A program made the translations under genes and the position numbers. A DNA stretch of 64,000 nucleotides from Ariolimax columbianus. Taxonomy: Eukaryota > Mollusca > Gastropoda > Stylommatophora > Arionidae. The DNA is taken from the NCBI GenBank assembly GCA_036924085.1, contig JAVGWX010000002.1, positions 89,044,941-89,108,940 on the forward strand, read 5' to 3'. Below, one piece after another: positions 1 to 10,184 of this stretch. Below the pieces are notes generated by a model that searched no databases, had not been told where the DNA came from, and saw only the letters and a list, made by a program, of their open reading frames with translations. Within the stretch, counting starts at the first letter, position 1, and each line of letters opens with the position of its first letter.

Positions 1-940
1 ATTTATCTTGATAACTCCAGCTTTTTGTTTTGGGGAGAGGGTGAAAAGCGTAGTGCTACATTTTTCGGTGTCAAGGTTTACACACCATCTGTTTGTCCAT
101 GAGGTCAAGGCATCAATAGCTCTTTGCAGCATTCTGGTGGCCACTGTTGCTTGCTCATTTACACACCATATTACCAAGTCATCTGCATACATTGCAACTT
201 TTGTTCCTTGTAGTAGCTCAGCAATCAAGTCATTGATGAAGACTATGAAAAGTGTAGGGGAAAGAACTCCTCCCTGAGGCACACCATGACGCAGTAGAAT
301 TTTCTTACTCTTGAGACCATCTAGTTGGACTCTGGCTCTTCTGTTATGTAAGTATGCTTTTATCCATTTGTACATCCTACCCATCACGCCATTATTTCTC
401 AGTTTCTTTAAAAGTCCTTCTTTCCAAACCTTATCAAAAGCTTTCCTTAAGTCTATCCATGCTGCTAATACTAATTTCTTGTCCTGGAATGTGTCCTCGA
501 TCTCTTGTGATAGGTATGTTGCCTGGTCTTCAGTGGAGTTGCATTCCTAAATCCTGCCTGTTGTGGCACAAGAAGGTTTTGGCTCTCAAGATACCACTGG
601 AGCCTTAGGTTGATGATACATTCCATTGTTTTACATATGCAGCTTGTGAGGCTGATTGGTCTATAGCTGGATGCCATGGAACTGTCTTTCCCTGGTTTTG
701 AGAGTGGTATCATGATTGCTTCTCTCCAGGTCTGTGGGACTGTACCTGATGTCCAACAAATGTTGAAGATCTGAAGTAGCTTGCTGCTGTTCCCAAGTTC
801 TTGATCATCTCATTGGACACACACACCGTCTGTTCCTGGCGACTTTCTCATTTTCATCACGGAATTTAAAGTGTGTGCTCTTGCCGAGATGTCTTTCATC
901 TCTTGGAGCATTGGCTTAATGGAATTAAAAGAACATCAAG
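1..940 (-). pseudogene. Jockey/I-type LINE reverse transcriptase fragment, runs off left edge
   Basis: Reading the minus strand gives a non-LTR reverse transcriptase. In order it shows an SPGTDGV-like stretch (about 840), PGKDSSMASSYRPISLTS (about 700-650), QQAGFR (about 550), WIDLRKAFDKVW (about 463-429), GVPQGGVLSP (about 290-260) and the catalytic MYADD box (YADD codons at 178-189). The frame changes near 770-715 and again near 545, where QAGFR should run on into STEDQ, so the copy is dead. The thumb and 3' end lie beyond position 1. The RT resembles the RNase H-bearing LINE at 21.8-23.8 kb but is clearly a different copy and probably another subfamily. Clade assignment is from motif style only. 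Confidence 0.75.
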
Positions 941-1206
941 CTGCGTTACGTTGTCCAGAGATTTTGTGTTTTGCATTTATCTCTTGGCCTAGGTAGGTAT
1001 GGGAGTTGACATACTCAATGGTTTATTCAACTATTTTGATGTCCTGCTTTAGGCAGTAAGGGTTTCTGAGGCATTGTGTTTTACTTTTATGTATCTTCAG
1101 ACCCGCAGCTCTGCTGACCCCATTTAGATCGTTCAAGGATTGTCAGGTTTCCTCAATTGTTTGACTGATAAGCGCTATGTCATCTGCAAATCCTAAATGG
1201 GTGAGC
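941..1206 (-). pseudogene. RTE-like LINE, 3' segment of a 5'-inverted copy
   Basis: The minus strand from 1206 downward reads LTHLGFADDIALISQTIEET and continues through the post-FADD region (GLKIHKSKTQ, later HTYLGQEINAK), with in-frame stops. This is the RT palm of an endonuclease-type LINE of RTE style. It begins with the same 14-bp stretch (ggctcacccattta) that ends the oppositely oriented piece at 1235-1570, so the two are halves of one copy (see findings). It stops near 941, where the Jockey/I-type fragment begins. Confidence 0.65.
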
Positions 1207-1570
1207 CGGATTCGGAAAAGTGTTCACCACCATTGATCATCTCCACTGCGTATACCCTTATATCTTGTATTTATCGATTACGAGAAAGCCTTTGACAGTA
1301 TCGAGACCAATGTTGTGTTAAATGCCACCAGAAACCAGGGTATCTTAAAACCTCTATCAGACTGATTGAGGAAACTAACAAGACTGCAATACATTCATCA
1401 CGCTATACTACCGCCCAGTATATGTTCTGATAGCTAGAGGAGTTTGACAGGGCGACACCATCTCTCCAAAGCTATTTACAGCAGCTCTCGAAGAGATTTT
1501 CCAACAATTACATTGGATCAATAGAGGTGTAAATATAGATGGCAAGTGGCTCACCCATTTACAATTCAAA
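1207..1570 (+). pseudogene. RTE-like LINE, inverted 5' segment
   Basis: The plus strand reads VFIDYEKAFDSIE (about 1267-1305) and then, with stops and frame changes, GV*QGDTISPKLFTAALEEIF (about 1440-1500) and GKWLTHLQF (about 1540-1568). These are RT motifs just upstream of the FADD box, which lies on the opposite strand at 941-1206. The block is non-functional. The first 30-50 bp are poorly resolved. Confidence 0.65.
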
Positions 1571-1837
1571 GTAAAGTAAACTGAAATATAACACTGAAGA
1601 AATACACTTTTAACTATTCTCTTAAGCCTCCAAATTGTTCACTTTCTATGCACACTTACAAAAATTAATCCCAATGTCCATTAAATCTCACAATGATTCA
1701 ATTTTAACATAAGAAAAACAAACACAGAAAGCATGCACATTTTCATATTGTCTCTCAATCCTTCAACTGCAATTCTAAGTTTAAATTTGTTTGTTTCATT
1801 TGAATTCTTCTGCTGATGTAATGTAAGAGGTACTAAC

Positions 1838-1900
1838 CTTCTTCTTCTTCTTTTGTTTTTTTGAGTACAAGTCCCTAAGAGACTCTGGACGTTTTGATTT
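1838..1900 (-). CDS. Internal coding exon of unidentified minus-strand gene (lysine-rich)
   Basis: On the minus strand a good acceptor (tttgatttcag) precedes 63 nt, closed by AAG and the donor gttagt. The exon is exactly 21 codons, phase 0 at both ends, and encodes KSKRPESLRDLYSKK followed by QKKKKK. Its phase fits the other candidate exons of this strand at 11469-11558, 14017-14109 and 19898-20023, all of which meet at phase 0. I do not recognise the protein; a basic lysine tail of this kind is typical of nuclear proteins. The gene must continue beyond the left edge or into exons I could not find. Support is splice sites plus frame only. Confidence 0.5.
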
Positions 1901-2055
1901 CTGAAATCAAATGACATCTATTCTTAGACAACATTTAACAAGCATTACGACAAGCTCACTTAACATACATGTAAACAATATCAAACTTAAACAGGCCCCA
2001 GAGTAAACGCCAGTGTTTGGTTTTTTTTAATAGATGATAGAATGTGAAAATTAAC

Positions 2056-2445
2056 ACATCTTGGGGACTGACTGGTCTCAAAGTAAGATGTTGGCCTCGG
2101 GTGCTGGCAGTTGCGAATTCAAATCATGGTGGAGACCAAGATTTTTTTAGGTGGACTTTCTGGTACTTCCTCGGATAGTAGAGATCGGACGCCCGTGTGC
2201 AGTGTCGAACACGTAAAAACTCCTCGGGAGTTGGAAATCGAAAAGAATAGGCTTGACTGTCGCTGTCAGGACTAAATTCAAAATTATGTTTAAAATCTAC
2301 CTAATTTATTACGGGATCATCGCTAGTGCTACGGAGCTCGTGCATTGTGATGAGATTCTCCAAAAATATGGAGAAGAACAGAGCGTTTATGGGTTAAACT
2401 GTGTGCAATGATGGTGATTCTTCAACTAAACTGAAAATATTAAAA
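2056..2445 (+). mobile_element. tRNA-derived SINE, family 2 (about 390 bp), diverged copy
   Basis: The copy starts with a tRNA-like head containing a decayed B box (attcaaatc, about 2116-2124). It continues through a body shared with copies at 21.7-24.1 kb (split), 29.8-30.06 kb and 32.9-33.1 kb, including the diagnostic stretches tggtacttcctcggatagtag, gtgcagtgtcgaacacgtaaa and gaaaagaataggctt. The 3' part (gcaatgatggtgattcttc) also matches the split copy at 21.7 kb, which defines the full length. Confidence 0.7.
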
Positions 2446-2494
2446 TCAGCAGATCACCAAGCCCAGTTGTCAAAACTGAACGGCGGAGGCGCGG

Positions 2495-2775
2495 GGGCCC
2501 CACCCAAGATTTAGCAGTTCATGAGCTAACAGCAGTCAACGACTTATCAGGATCATCGAACCATAGATGACCAAAACCCTATTCCGTCTCCACGTGGCCA
2601 CCCTGGAAACAGGTTGCACTAGTCAGTAATGTAGTCTGGCCAAGGGATAGGGACTGCAGAGGGAAGATAAACCCGGTAATAAAAAAAGATAGCTGAAATT
2701 GGAGGCATCGTGCCAAAAGGTGAAAATATCACAGCCTTGTTGTAAACTACATTGTCTCAACATCCGTTTTGAGGA
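2495..2775 (+). repeat. Foldback/MITE-like repeat, family 3, diverged copy
   Basis: The block shares its core (aaccatagatgaccaaaaccc ... ccacgtggccaccctggaaac ... gtctggccaagggataggga) with copies at 9753-10184, 13199-13470, 17265-17530, 26862-27130 and 30208-30370. Remnants of the arm sequence (tgtaaactac, about 2741) follow the core. No coding potential. Confidence 0.65.
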
Positions 2776-3954
2776 CGAATGCTGAAAAATAAACTCGAAC
2801 AGGCCCCAGAGCTCGCCTATCTGGGGAAAACTTTTAGAAATTTGGAAAGCATGATTGAGAAAATAAAAACTAGATGTCAGAAAGCTTTAGCATTGACTTA
2901 CCAACTGTGACCACTACTAAACATACACACTAGCTTGAGAACTAAACAAGTGAAAACAGTATATTTGTTTACCAAATAGGAGTGAGTGTGTCAAATAGGG
3001 TCCTAATACATGGCACAAGCGAGAAATATGACATGTGCTATCAAATTTCTGAGAAAATATATAAATAGGAGAAAAGAAAATCCTAAATATAGAGGCACTA
3101 CTTCCCAGAGAGCAAAAAATAGGCCCACTATTTCTCCCCGTATGTTGTAAAGACAACTAAAGAGAGCATCGCATGGGGTTAGTAACTTCATCACATAAAA
3201 GACATTGCTACAAACGCCACCATTGCAAAAGCACACAAATGTGTGGTGGTTGGGGATGCAAATTGAGCACAAGCTTGGTTTGCAATGCCAACGTACCGGG
3301 TTCCAAATCACTTTGACTGCACATGTCAGGGATTTTTCTAGGTATCACCACTTCTCCACTTATAGAAAAATTTGACAAAACCTACAGTACTGCAAAGCTG
3401 CGATAGTGTGACACATTACAAACAGATTTACACATGCATCCGTTACTGGCCAAAACGTCCTGATAGCGCCCAAAGAACTACGGTCTGGGGTGGAACAGTG
3501 TGTCTGGGAATCGAGAAAGACAAATCTTTAATCAAACATCAACCCACACAAAGTGCTTTGGCGCTGACTTCCTTAAGAAGGTCAATTGTAGTGATGTCCA
3601 TTATACTCCCACTGAAGTGAAAAAAGGAACAAATAGAAGACTTCCTGAACTGAATGTATAGCAAAACAGAAGATGTTTCCAGTCTCATGAACAAGATAAA
3701 CATCTCATGAAAATGGAACCCAATCAATTACCACTGCACACCTATAACATAGGATTTGGGTTACAGGGTAACAGGAAATTTTGTTAGCAGATGGATAGAT
3801 GTTAAAGTTAGTTATTGCTCATCGCAAAGCGATGATGGCCACAACATCAGACAGTGTTGTTTTAATAATGTGATGTGCGCTGTATTTAGATTATAGCGAG
3901 GAAGAATATGCGCTGGTCATCAATCTTACTCTTATCCCGAGTTACCTTGTATCA
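2776..3954. other. Non-coding stretch, no clear feature
   Basis: About 1.2 kb with no supported gene. A weak plus-strand reading around 2805-3150 (YLGKTFRNLESMIEKIKTRC and following) loosely resembles the thumb region of an LINE RT, but stops are too frequent to call it. A minus-strand segment at 3539-3620 has a good acceptor but a poor donor and wrong phase (see rejected items). Confidence 0.4.
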
Positions 3955-4150
3955 GTGGCAAGACTATTGGTCGAGATGACTGGCGGCAACTCGAGATACA
4001 GGCACTCTGGTCTTACCTCCCGTGGGACCAAGAGTCGCTTGAAACTTGTGGGGTTCAATCGCCCACCGTTTCCATTCATCACTGTGAGAGTGAAGTGCCT
4101 TAAACTTTTGACTACAGCGACCCCCTAAATGGGGTCCCCCTAGTTGGATA
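3955..4150 (-). repeat. Interspersed repeat, family 4 (tRNA-like SINE candidate)
   Basis: In minus orientation this matches 31670-31800 on the plus strand. Shared stretches include the agtgataaacggtgggcaat-like region, the caagtttcaag-like region, the ctcagagtacctg-like region and a trailing catctcgacc / catcttgaca. A B-box-like ggttcaatc-type element sits in the head (reverse complement around 4050-4060). Two copies in opposite orientation support a dispersed element; the exact ends are unknown. Confidence 0.5.
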
Positions 4151-4878
4151 GATGACATATAACAGAAATCCTACAACAATATGAGCCCACAACACTTGGC
4201 TGAAGAAAGCAAAACTTTAGCTCCCCATGTAACCTGGCAGCAAATAGTTAGAAATGCATTGCAACATCAAATATGAATTAAGAGACACAGGAAATGTTGG
4301 CATTAATAATTCATTTTAATTTTAAATTATGAGTGCAAGACATGGCCTAGGGGGTGAAAACTCACTCAGTTTCACAATCCCAGAGCACCGGCATGAATTC
4401 CGATTTGTCCAGTTTGGCAGACATGGGTTTTTTTTCTCTTGGTACAATCACTTTTTGATGTACACACAGTAATGACAACCTACCGTAATGCACACCTGTC
4501 AAGAAACTTATAACAGCCAAATAGGTTGGCAATTGTAAGAGCAACGTTCTGCGAAGACATTCTACTTACTTGTACATCTAAATCAGAACAGCTAATCATG
4601 AAAATGGCAACAACAACAAATACAGGAAATAAAATGAAGCACAAAGCGGAATATTTATACAAATCAACTCGTTCATTCCCTATCACCTCCCCCCATTTCA
4701 AATAATCAGTCATTGTGCTGTTTTTTGTCCCTGACAATGCAAGAATTAATAAATTGAAGCTGCAGCGGACCTAAAGGTCAATAGTCTATAAAAATATACA
4801 CCGGCAATGTGACTGCGCCAAGAAAAAAAGAAAGCCACATTACGGCCAAAAAGCCTTTGCCATGGTTAAATAACAAAT
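4151..4878. other. Non-coding stretch, no clear feature
   Basis: No supported gene or repeat. A minus-strand segment ending at 4362 (…KLDKSEFMPVLWDCETE stop) was considered as a terminal exon but lacks a convincing acceptor. Confidence 0.4.
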
Positions 4879-5135
4879 GGGGATGTCGTGGGCTAGTGCT
4901 TAAGTGACACGGCTCACAATTTGAAGGTGCTGGGTTCGATCCCCATCACAGCACCTGCCGTTACCCCGAGGAAGCAAACAAACCCTTAGAAAATGCAAGA
5001 GGAAGTAGATCCTTACATAAAATGCATGTTGAAGTCAGATGCACTAGGCTGACTGGCGCAACATTTTAAAAAAAACAACAGTGCAACGTACACTGCTTTG
5101 GGGAATAGAGAAATAAGGTGAACTCCAAAAATAAA
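4879..5135 (+). mobile_element. tRNA-derived SINE, family 1
   Basis: A tRNA-like head has B box ggttcgatccc at 4933-4943 and a degenerate A box about 35 bp upstream. The body matches the copies at 20658-20901 (minus) and 27770-28009 (plus): acggctcacaa, cccatcacagcacc, gttaccccgaggaagcaaa, aaatgcatgttgaagtcaga, ggggaatagagaaataagg. The tail is A-rich. No clean TSD could be set here because both flanks are A/T-rich. Confidence 0.8.
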
Positions 5136-5382
5136 TTCGTTAAAAAAATTATAATAAATTAAAACAGCTAACAAATGACAACAAAAACCAGAGCATGACA
5201 TATGATGATGCAATACAATCTGAGTTGGCAGCCACTGCCAGGTAGTGGACAAGAACATGTAAGTCACGGTATGTGGCAGTTATGAATAAATAAAAAGTAG
5301 ACGCAACAAGAAATGGTCAACATGATTACACAAAAAATGAATACAAATGAAAAAGTGCAGAACGTAGATACAATTTCTCTTC

Positions 5383-5400
5383 TCCCCCCCCCCCCCCCCC
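5383..5400. repeat. Homopolymer C run
   Basis: An uninterrupted run of about 17-18 C. Its length is likely unreliable in an assembly. Confidence 0.9.
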
Positions 5401-5861
5401 AATACATCGGCCATATTAACGAGAGAGTGACAAAAAACACAGCATGCCAGCCAAAACAAATTAGGTTCAAGCAAGAACTGAAAATGCATGATCCAACACA
5501 TTTCATCACATGTATATTACATGTGTCCCCGACAAAGATCTTTTGGTCGCAACATAGGTCATTTTATATTTGTTTCCAAACCAAACTAAATCATTCTTGT
5601 TAATGTTATTACCAGCACAAAACTGATTAGCATTTTGCTCTGATCCAAGCCCTTCTTGCAAAAAAAAACAAACAATATTTGTCAATGTCTGTGTTCAGCT
5701 ATTGTGTAACAGGACATTATTCGTTGACTCTGTATTTTATCAACAGCAAATACAACAGTTAATTTGAGAATGTAAATACTAGACTAATAAACAAAATCCA
5801 AAGGCAAAAATATGAGAGAAAAGAATTGAATGCTAAAAAACTCTTGTATACATATAAATAT

Positions 5862-6414
5862 ATATCATCATCATCTAGCATGTCCTTTGTAGAACGTCGC
5901 TCCCATCACAGTCTGTCTGAAAGAAACTCATTTCCTTGCCAAAACACCAGCCTCCGCCAGTCATTCCTGGTGCCATCGTCTTCTTGGTCTACCCCTTCCT
6001 CTTTTGCCTGGCACCATACCTTCCATCACCGTTCTCTCAAGACCGTTGTGTCTCTTGATGTGACCAAAGTATTTGCATTTTCTAGCCAAAATGGAATCGA
6101 TAAACCAGTTTTCCTCTATGCTCAACTCTTGCAGAATGTCTACATTTGTTTTTTTTCTCTGACCAGGGTATTTTGAGTATCTTTCTGTAATATTTTGACT
6201 TGAAGGATTCAATTCTTTGTCTAGAAATTTTGGTAATCGTCCATGATTCACAGCCATAAGCTGCCACCAGAAAAACACAGGTTCTCAAGACTTTTACTTT
6301 TATCATTTTGTTGGTGCCCTGACATAATTTCTTCAGGCTGTTCAGTCTCTACATTGCCATAGCTAGTCTTCTTCTGATTTATTTAGAGTAGTCGCCATTT
6401 TTGTCAATTCTGGA
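5862..6414 (-). pseudogene. RTE-like LINE, 3' part of interrupted copy
   Basis: The minus strand resumes the RT that is broken off at 7633: GSRIDKNGDYSK (about 6405), then KVKVLRTCVFLVAAYGCESW (about 6300-6240), IPWSEKKNK (about 6170), KCKYFGHIKRHNGLERTVME (about 6090-6020) and PGKRGRGRPRRRW (about 6005-5965). The copy ends at a gatgatgat-type tail near 5862-5872, usual for RTE-like elements. Frameshifts and stops make it non-functional. It belongs with 7633-8170; the intervening 1.2 kb is a later insertion with TSDs. Confidence 0.75.
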
Positions 6415-6426
6415 GCCCAGATATTC
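6415..6426. other. Target-site duplication, 3' side of nested LINE
   Basis: gcccagatattc pairs with gcccagaaattc at 7621-7632 (11 of 12 identical). Both lie in the broken RTE-like reading frame at the codons for EFLGS/EYLGS, so removing the insert restores a continuous RT alignment. Confidence 0.85.
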
Positions 6427-7620
6427 TTCTTCTTCTTCGTACGCAGTCAGAGAGTAACCATTATTTTTTCGAAAAAAGCGGCGGTCATCCAGAGGCTGTC
6501 GCCACTGCCATAGAGCTTGTCTTGCAGTTCCACTGGTGATGGCCACATCTGCTCTCTCTGATCCTCGTATGTCGGGCAGTTCTGCAGCAGATGTTCAGCG
6601 GTCATTTTACCAGTACCGCACGGGCATTCGTCGGTACACCCTATCTTCAATTTGTTGAATAGGTGGTACCTCAGTCTATTGTGGCCAGTGCGAAGTCTGA
6701 AGACAACGACCTGCTCTCTTCGGTTCAACTGGTAATAGGCATCGTTTTTGGTGTAACCAGTATGTTCGGTTTCCCATTTGGTCATGTATCTGGCTATGAT
6801 AAGCCGTTTTGACTCTTCGTACGTCATACTAGTATCTGTTTGTGGTAGTCTTGCACCTTCTTTTGCCAGTCTGTCTGCCTCCTCGTTGCCTTGGATGTTG
6901 CAGTGTGATGGGACCCACTGTCCCACTACCCTTTTTGGTGCGGACTGCTGGCACAGTTTGCAGAGTGCTGCTCTTAAGTCATTAAGCTCAGTATTTTTCT
7001 GGCTTTTTAGCGCTGTGACTACGGCGAGAGCATCTGTAAGCAGGACTATATGGCTTTCATTTTCACTGTGTGTCACCATTTCTTCCACTGCCGCCCTCAG
7101 TGCCTCTGCCTCCGCTGTGAAATTGCTTGTGTACTTACCAGTAGCGAATGACAGTGTTATTTTTCTGCCATTTGGTAGGTTCAGGAATGCTCCTGCCCCT
7201 CCGTTCTGTGTTGTGTTTGTTACAGAACCGTCGGTGTGTGCATGGGTCCAGTCCATGCTTGGGTAGCTTTTCGTTATGAAGCTTAGGGTAATATCTCTCC
7301 TTTCTTTTTCAGTCTGGCAGTTTTTGTTTGCAATACCTGGTATATTTTCTACCACCTCTGGAAATATATCCTGCCTCCAGGTAGGTTTTCGTACAGTAAT
7401 GATGGGTTTTGGTGTTGTTAGTGCGTTTATGGGATCTTCGTGCATCTTTGCTTTGGCTATTTCTGCAAAGTTTCTCCGCTTTAGTTTCCCATTTCCCAAA
7501 TTGTTTAGTCTCTGGTGCATTGGATGGTCGGTCAGTCTTCGGAGTTTCTCTGACTGCAGCTGGGCTCTGCAGTCTCTTCTATCGGTCATGGATTGCAGTT
7601 TTGTAATCTTTTCAAGTTCT
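6427..7620 (-). mobile_element. 5'-truncated I/Nimb-like LINE (RNase H domain) nested in an RTE-like LINE
   Basis: The minus strand keeps a long open frame (6447-7634, starting in host LINE sequence). It encodes the LINE C-terminus: an ELEKITKLQSMTDRRDCRAQ linker, then an RNase H domain with TDGSVTN (first Asp), AEAEALRAAVEEMV (Glu), LLTDALAVVTAL (Asp) and GNEEADRLAKEG (last Asp). A Cys/His motif follows, CTDECPCGTGKM-TAEHLLQNCP, and finally FFEKIMVTL. The 3' tail is a short (gaa)n. It is flanked by 12-bp TSDs (6415-6426 gcccagatattc, 7621-7632 gcccagaaattc, one mismatch). The RT and endonuclease are lost by 5' truncation, so it cannot move by itself, but this is the least damaged RNase H copy in the window. 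Confidence 0.85.
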
Positions 7621-7632
7621 GCCCAGAAATTC

Positions 7633-8170
7633 AAAATGTGTGACCGGATCTATTTCCTCACCACCCACTGTAAATTTATGCTGACATTTTGTTTTGTCGG
7701 TGGTCATTATCTTTGTTTTATTTATGTTTATGAACAGATTTTGATCTTTACTATGTCCATTAACGGCTGAAAGTAGCTGCTCTAGCCCTTCTGCACTTCT
7801 TGATAGCATCACTGTGTCATCTGCGTATCGTAACTCTGGAATCTCGTACCCCCCAATCGTAAATGGGTCGAAACTTTCAATGTTCACATCTTCTCAAACA
7901 TTTCTCATTATACATTCTGCATATATGTTGTACAAAAAAGGTGAGAGGATACATCCCTTCCGGACTCCCTTTTGTACTGCAAACCAATCTGAAGTTTGCC
8001 CAGATACTCGGACAGTGGCTTGTTGATCTTGGTATAATGTTTCAATGAGATGGACTATATGCAAAGGAAACCCCATTTCCTTCATGATTCACCACAGATT
8101 TTGATGTTTTACCGTGTCGAAGGCCTTAGTGTAATCAATGAAACATGAGTACAGGTCTACATTAAACTCT
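7633..8170 (-). pseudogene. RTE-like LINE, 5' part of interrupted copy
   Basis: From about 8165 down, the minus strand reads FIDYTKAFDTVKHQNLW, then MKEMGFPLHIVHLIETLYQD, VRKGCILSPFLYNIYAECIM (about 7970-7900), and after a stop near 7890 LRYADDTVMLSRSAEG (YADD box about 7825), ending at VTHFEFLG where the nested LINE entered. The 5' end is truncated at the TA/CA microsatellite at 8172. It continues at 5862-6414. Confidence 0.75.
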
Positions 8171-8171
8171 C

Positions 8172-8173
8172 AA

Positions 8174-8215
<42 letters not shown>

Positions 8216-8216
8216 T
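8172..8216. repeat. (TA)n(CA)n microsatellite
   Basis: About 13 TA units run directly into about 9 CA units. It marks the truncated 5' end of the RTE-like LINE on the minus strand. Confidence 0.9.
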
Positions 8217-8454
8217 GTAACTTGCTAATGAAAAGACATACTGGGCTGCAAGTTTCAATGAATATTCTTTTGTCAATGTGTAGATCAGTCCAATTTATTT
8301 CACGCCACTATCTTATTTACTTTATTATTTAATGGCAAAATATTGTGTATATTGTTGACCAGCAAATGGCCCCATTTGCTTGGCATGCATAAGATACCAA
8401 GTAACCTTTAAATTCCATGTAATGTTGATACCTGTTTACTGAAACGATTGATAT

Positions 8455-8590
8455 GAAGGTGCATGGCCAAATGGTTTCTATGTCTGCCTGCTGAAAAGGA
8501 GGGATTCGAATCAAATCCCATGCCGCACATATAATTTTTTTTCAGTTTTTACCTGACACGTTCATTTTAATTTACTACCGAATTGTGTGT
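8455..8590 (+). repeat. Possible tRNA-derived SINE head
   Basis: The stretch ggtgcatggccaaatgg (A-box-like) followed about 30 bp later by ggattcgaatc (B-box-like, about 8502-8512) looks like a decayed tRNA promoter. I found no second copy in the window, so this is weak. Confidence 0.3.
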
Positions 8591-9489
8591 ATTAACCATG
8601 ACCAACCCTGAGTCGAGAGCTCATGCCTGAAAAAAATTTCAGTTTTCCAACCATTGTTGAAACCCGGCGCCACACCGGTTTATGAAAATTCACGGGCTGC
8701 CATTGAAATTTGCTCAAATCAAGTCTGTTATGATGAATGTGTCACTTTATTCTAAACAGGTCTGAACACTGATTTGTCTTTTGTGTTCGATTAAAAATGA
8801 ATTGGGAGCACTTTATTATCTTCTTTACATGAATTGGAGCCAGCCCATTATTGGGAATGATGAAGTTAAGTTGTTGCAAAAGATCTTTGTGAGGTTGATC
8901 TGTTTAGTTTGTTTATGTAAATGAAATTAATACGTCTTTAGTGTAAACTAACAGATATGCTGATCTTATAAAAGAACAGTATCAATTTTTTGTGGCGATT
9001 TAAATGGATTTATTGAGGAGTGGCGTTCCCTAATCTGTCAGTTTAGATGTTCGTGATTTGTTTTATAAATTTTCACCTACATCTAATTGTATCTCAGAAA
9101 CACACATACACAACAAAAACAGTAACACCAACAAGTTCTTTATTCATTTATGGCTCTACACATAAGAAAGTCACAACTACAAACAAACAAACAAAAAGGT
9201 TACAGATTCTCAAAGTCAACAACAATTGTAAAAACGTGATAAAAATAAAGCCGCAACAGATGAAGGTGTGTTCAATTTTTAATGTAGTGAGGTAAAGGTC
9301 AAATAATTATGTTATTTACCAATCTTCAGATTGGATGAAATTAGTTGAATTTTTGGAATGAAAACTTTTCCCATGGTGGAGGGATGGGCGGTTACGTTTA
9401 GCAATGATATGTTGAGAATTCTATGAACAGCAAAGACGACCAGTAATGTTGTGCTTGAAGAAGGTGGCACAGACACTAAAATAATTAGT
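8591..9489. other. AT-rich non-coding stretch, no clear feature
   Basis: About 0.9 kb of AT-rich sequence with no supported gene or recognisable repeat. Confidence 0.4.
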
Positions 9490-9740
9490 TTATGACAAAA
9501 ATCAGAACAAGGCAGTCATCTTTTTTCAGGCATGTTATGAGAAGAGGCAGGTTGGAACACACTGTGACAATGGAAATGATCGCAGGGACGATGGACAGAG
9601 GGACAAAATATTGAACCGTTTGAAGGAGTAGCTAGGAGACAATCAAAGGTGCAACAGATAAACGACACACATGATAAGAGGAGGTGGAGATCCATGATTG
9701 CCTATACCAACTGGCAGGGCACATGTTAATGATAGATGGA
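9490..9740 (+). pseudogene. RTE-like LINE C-terminal remnant
   Basis: The plus strand reads the RT C-terminal signature (IR)TRQSSFFRHVMRRGRLEHT, then V-TMEMIAG and a degenerate basic region with many stops. It is closely related to the better copy at 14985-15600, which carries RTRQSSFFEHVMRKGGLERV. It ends at a caactggcagggcacatgttaatgat-type 3' end comparable to that of the 14985-15600 copy (caaccgacagggtacctgatgatgat), split here for length: ccgacagggtacctgatgat. Confidence 0.65.
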
Positions 9741-9752
9741 CAGATTGACTGG

Positions 9753-10184
9753 CTTCGTTCATTCTCAATCTCCCGCTACCAAGCCCTGAAAGGGCTTAAG
9801 TAGCAGAATGTAGTCCAGAGAACGGAATGCGTTGTGTCATAGTTTACAGCTTACAGCACATGAGCTGCAGTGGTTAGCGACCCATAGCTGACTGCTAGCG
9901 TCAGGGCCAGCGAACCATAGCTGCCAAGACCCTTCTACACCTCCACGCGGTGATCCCGGATAACAGGCTGCAGCAGGGCAGACTGGCTAAGGAGAAGGGA
10001 TCGAAGAGGGAATGCTAACCCGGTACTCAAAAAATGCTTGCTGAAGTCGGATGTGTTGGACCGAAAGGTGCAAATATCGCAGCCAAGCTGTAAACTACGA
10101 CACAACGCATTCCGTTCTCTGGACTACATTCTGTTACTTAAGCCCTTTCAGGGTTTGGTAGTGGGAGATTGAGAACGAACGAAG
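9753..10184. mobile_element. Foldback (MITE-like) element with 100-bp inverted arms, family 3
   Basis: The left arm 9753-9852 (cttcgttcattctcaatctc ... agtttacagctt) and right arm 10085-10184 are reverse complements with only a few mismatches over 100 bp. The 232-bp centre (9853-10084) is the family 3 core, including gaaccatagctgcc, ccacgcggtgatcc and gaccgaaaggtgcaaatatc. No ORF. At least five more copies of the core occur in the window, some with arm remnants (13199, 17265, 2741), so this is a non-autonomous dispersed family. No unambiguous TSD was seen. Confidence 0.8.

Noticed and set aside
3539..3620. Minus-strand exon candidate (MDITTIDLLKEVSAKALCVG)
   Set aside because: Good acceptor (ttttttcacttcag), but the coding frame needs entry phase 2 while the upstream exon ends in phase 0, and the phase-0 reading hits a stop after nine codons. 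The donor is weak.
4362..4500. Terminal exon candidate on the minus strand ending KLDKSEFMPVLWDCETE stop
   Set aside because: The text looks protein-like, but the only nearby acceptor (acatcaaaaag) is poor and the exon would end the transcript before the better supported exon at 1838-1900.
5826..6176. 116-codon plus-strand ORF
   Set aside because: Antisense of the RTE-like C-terminus (PGKRGRGRPRRRW region) on the minus strand.
6778..7770. Long plus-strand ORFs (162-164 codons) opposite the nested LINE
   Set aside because: They are antisense shadows of the open RNase H frame on the minus strand.
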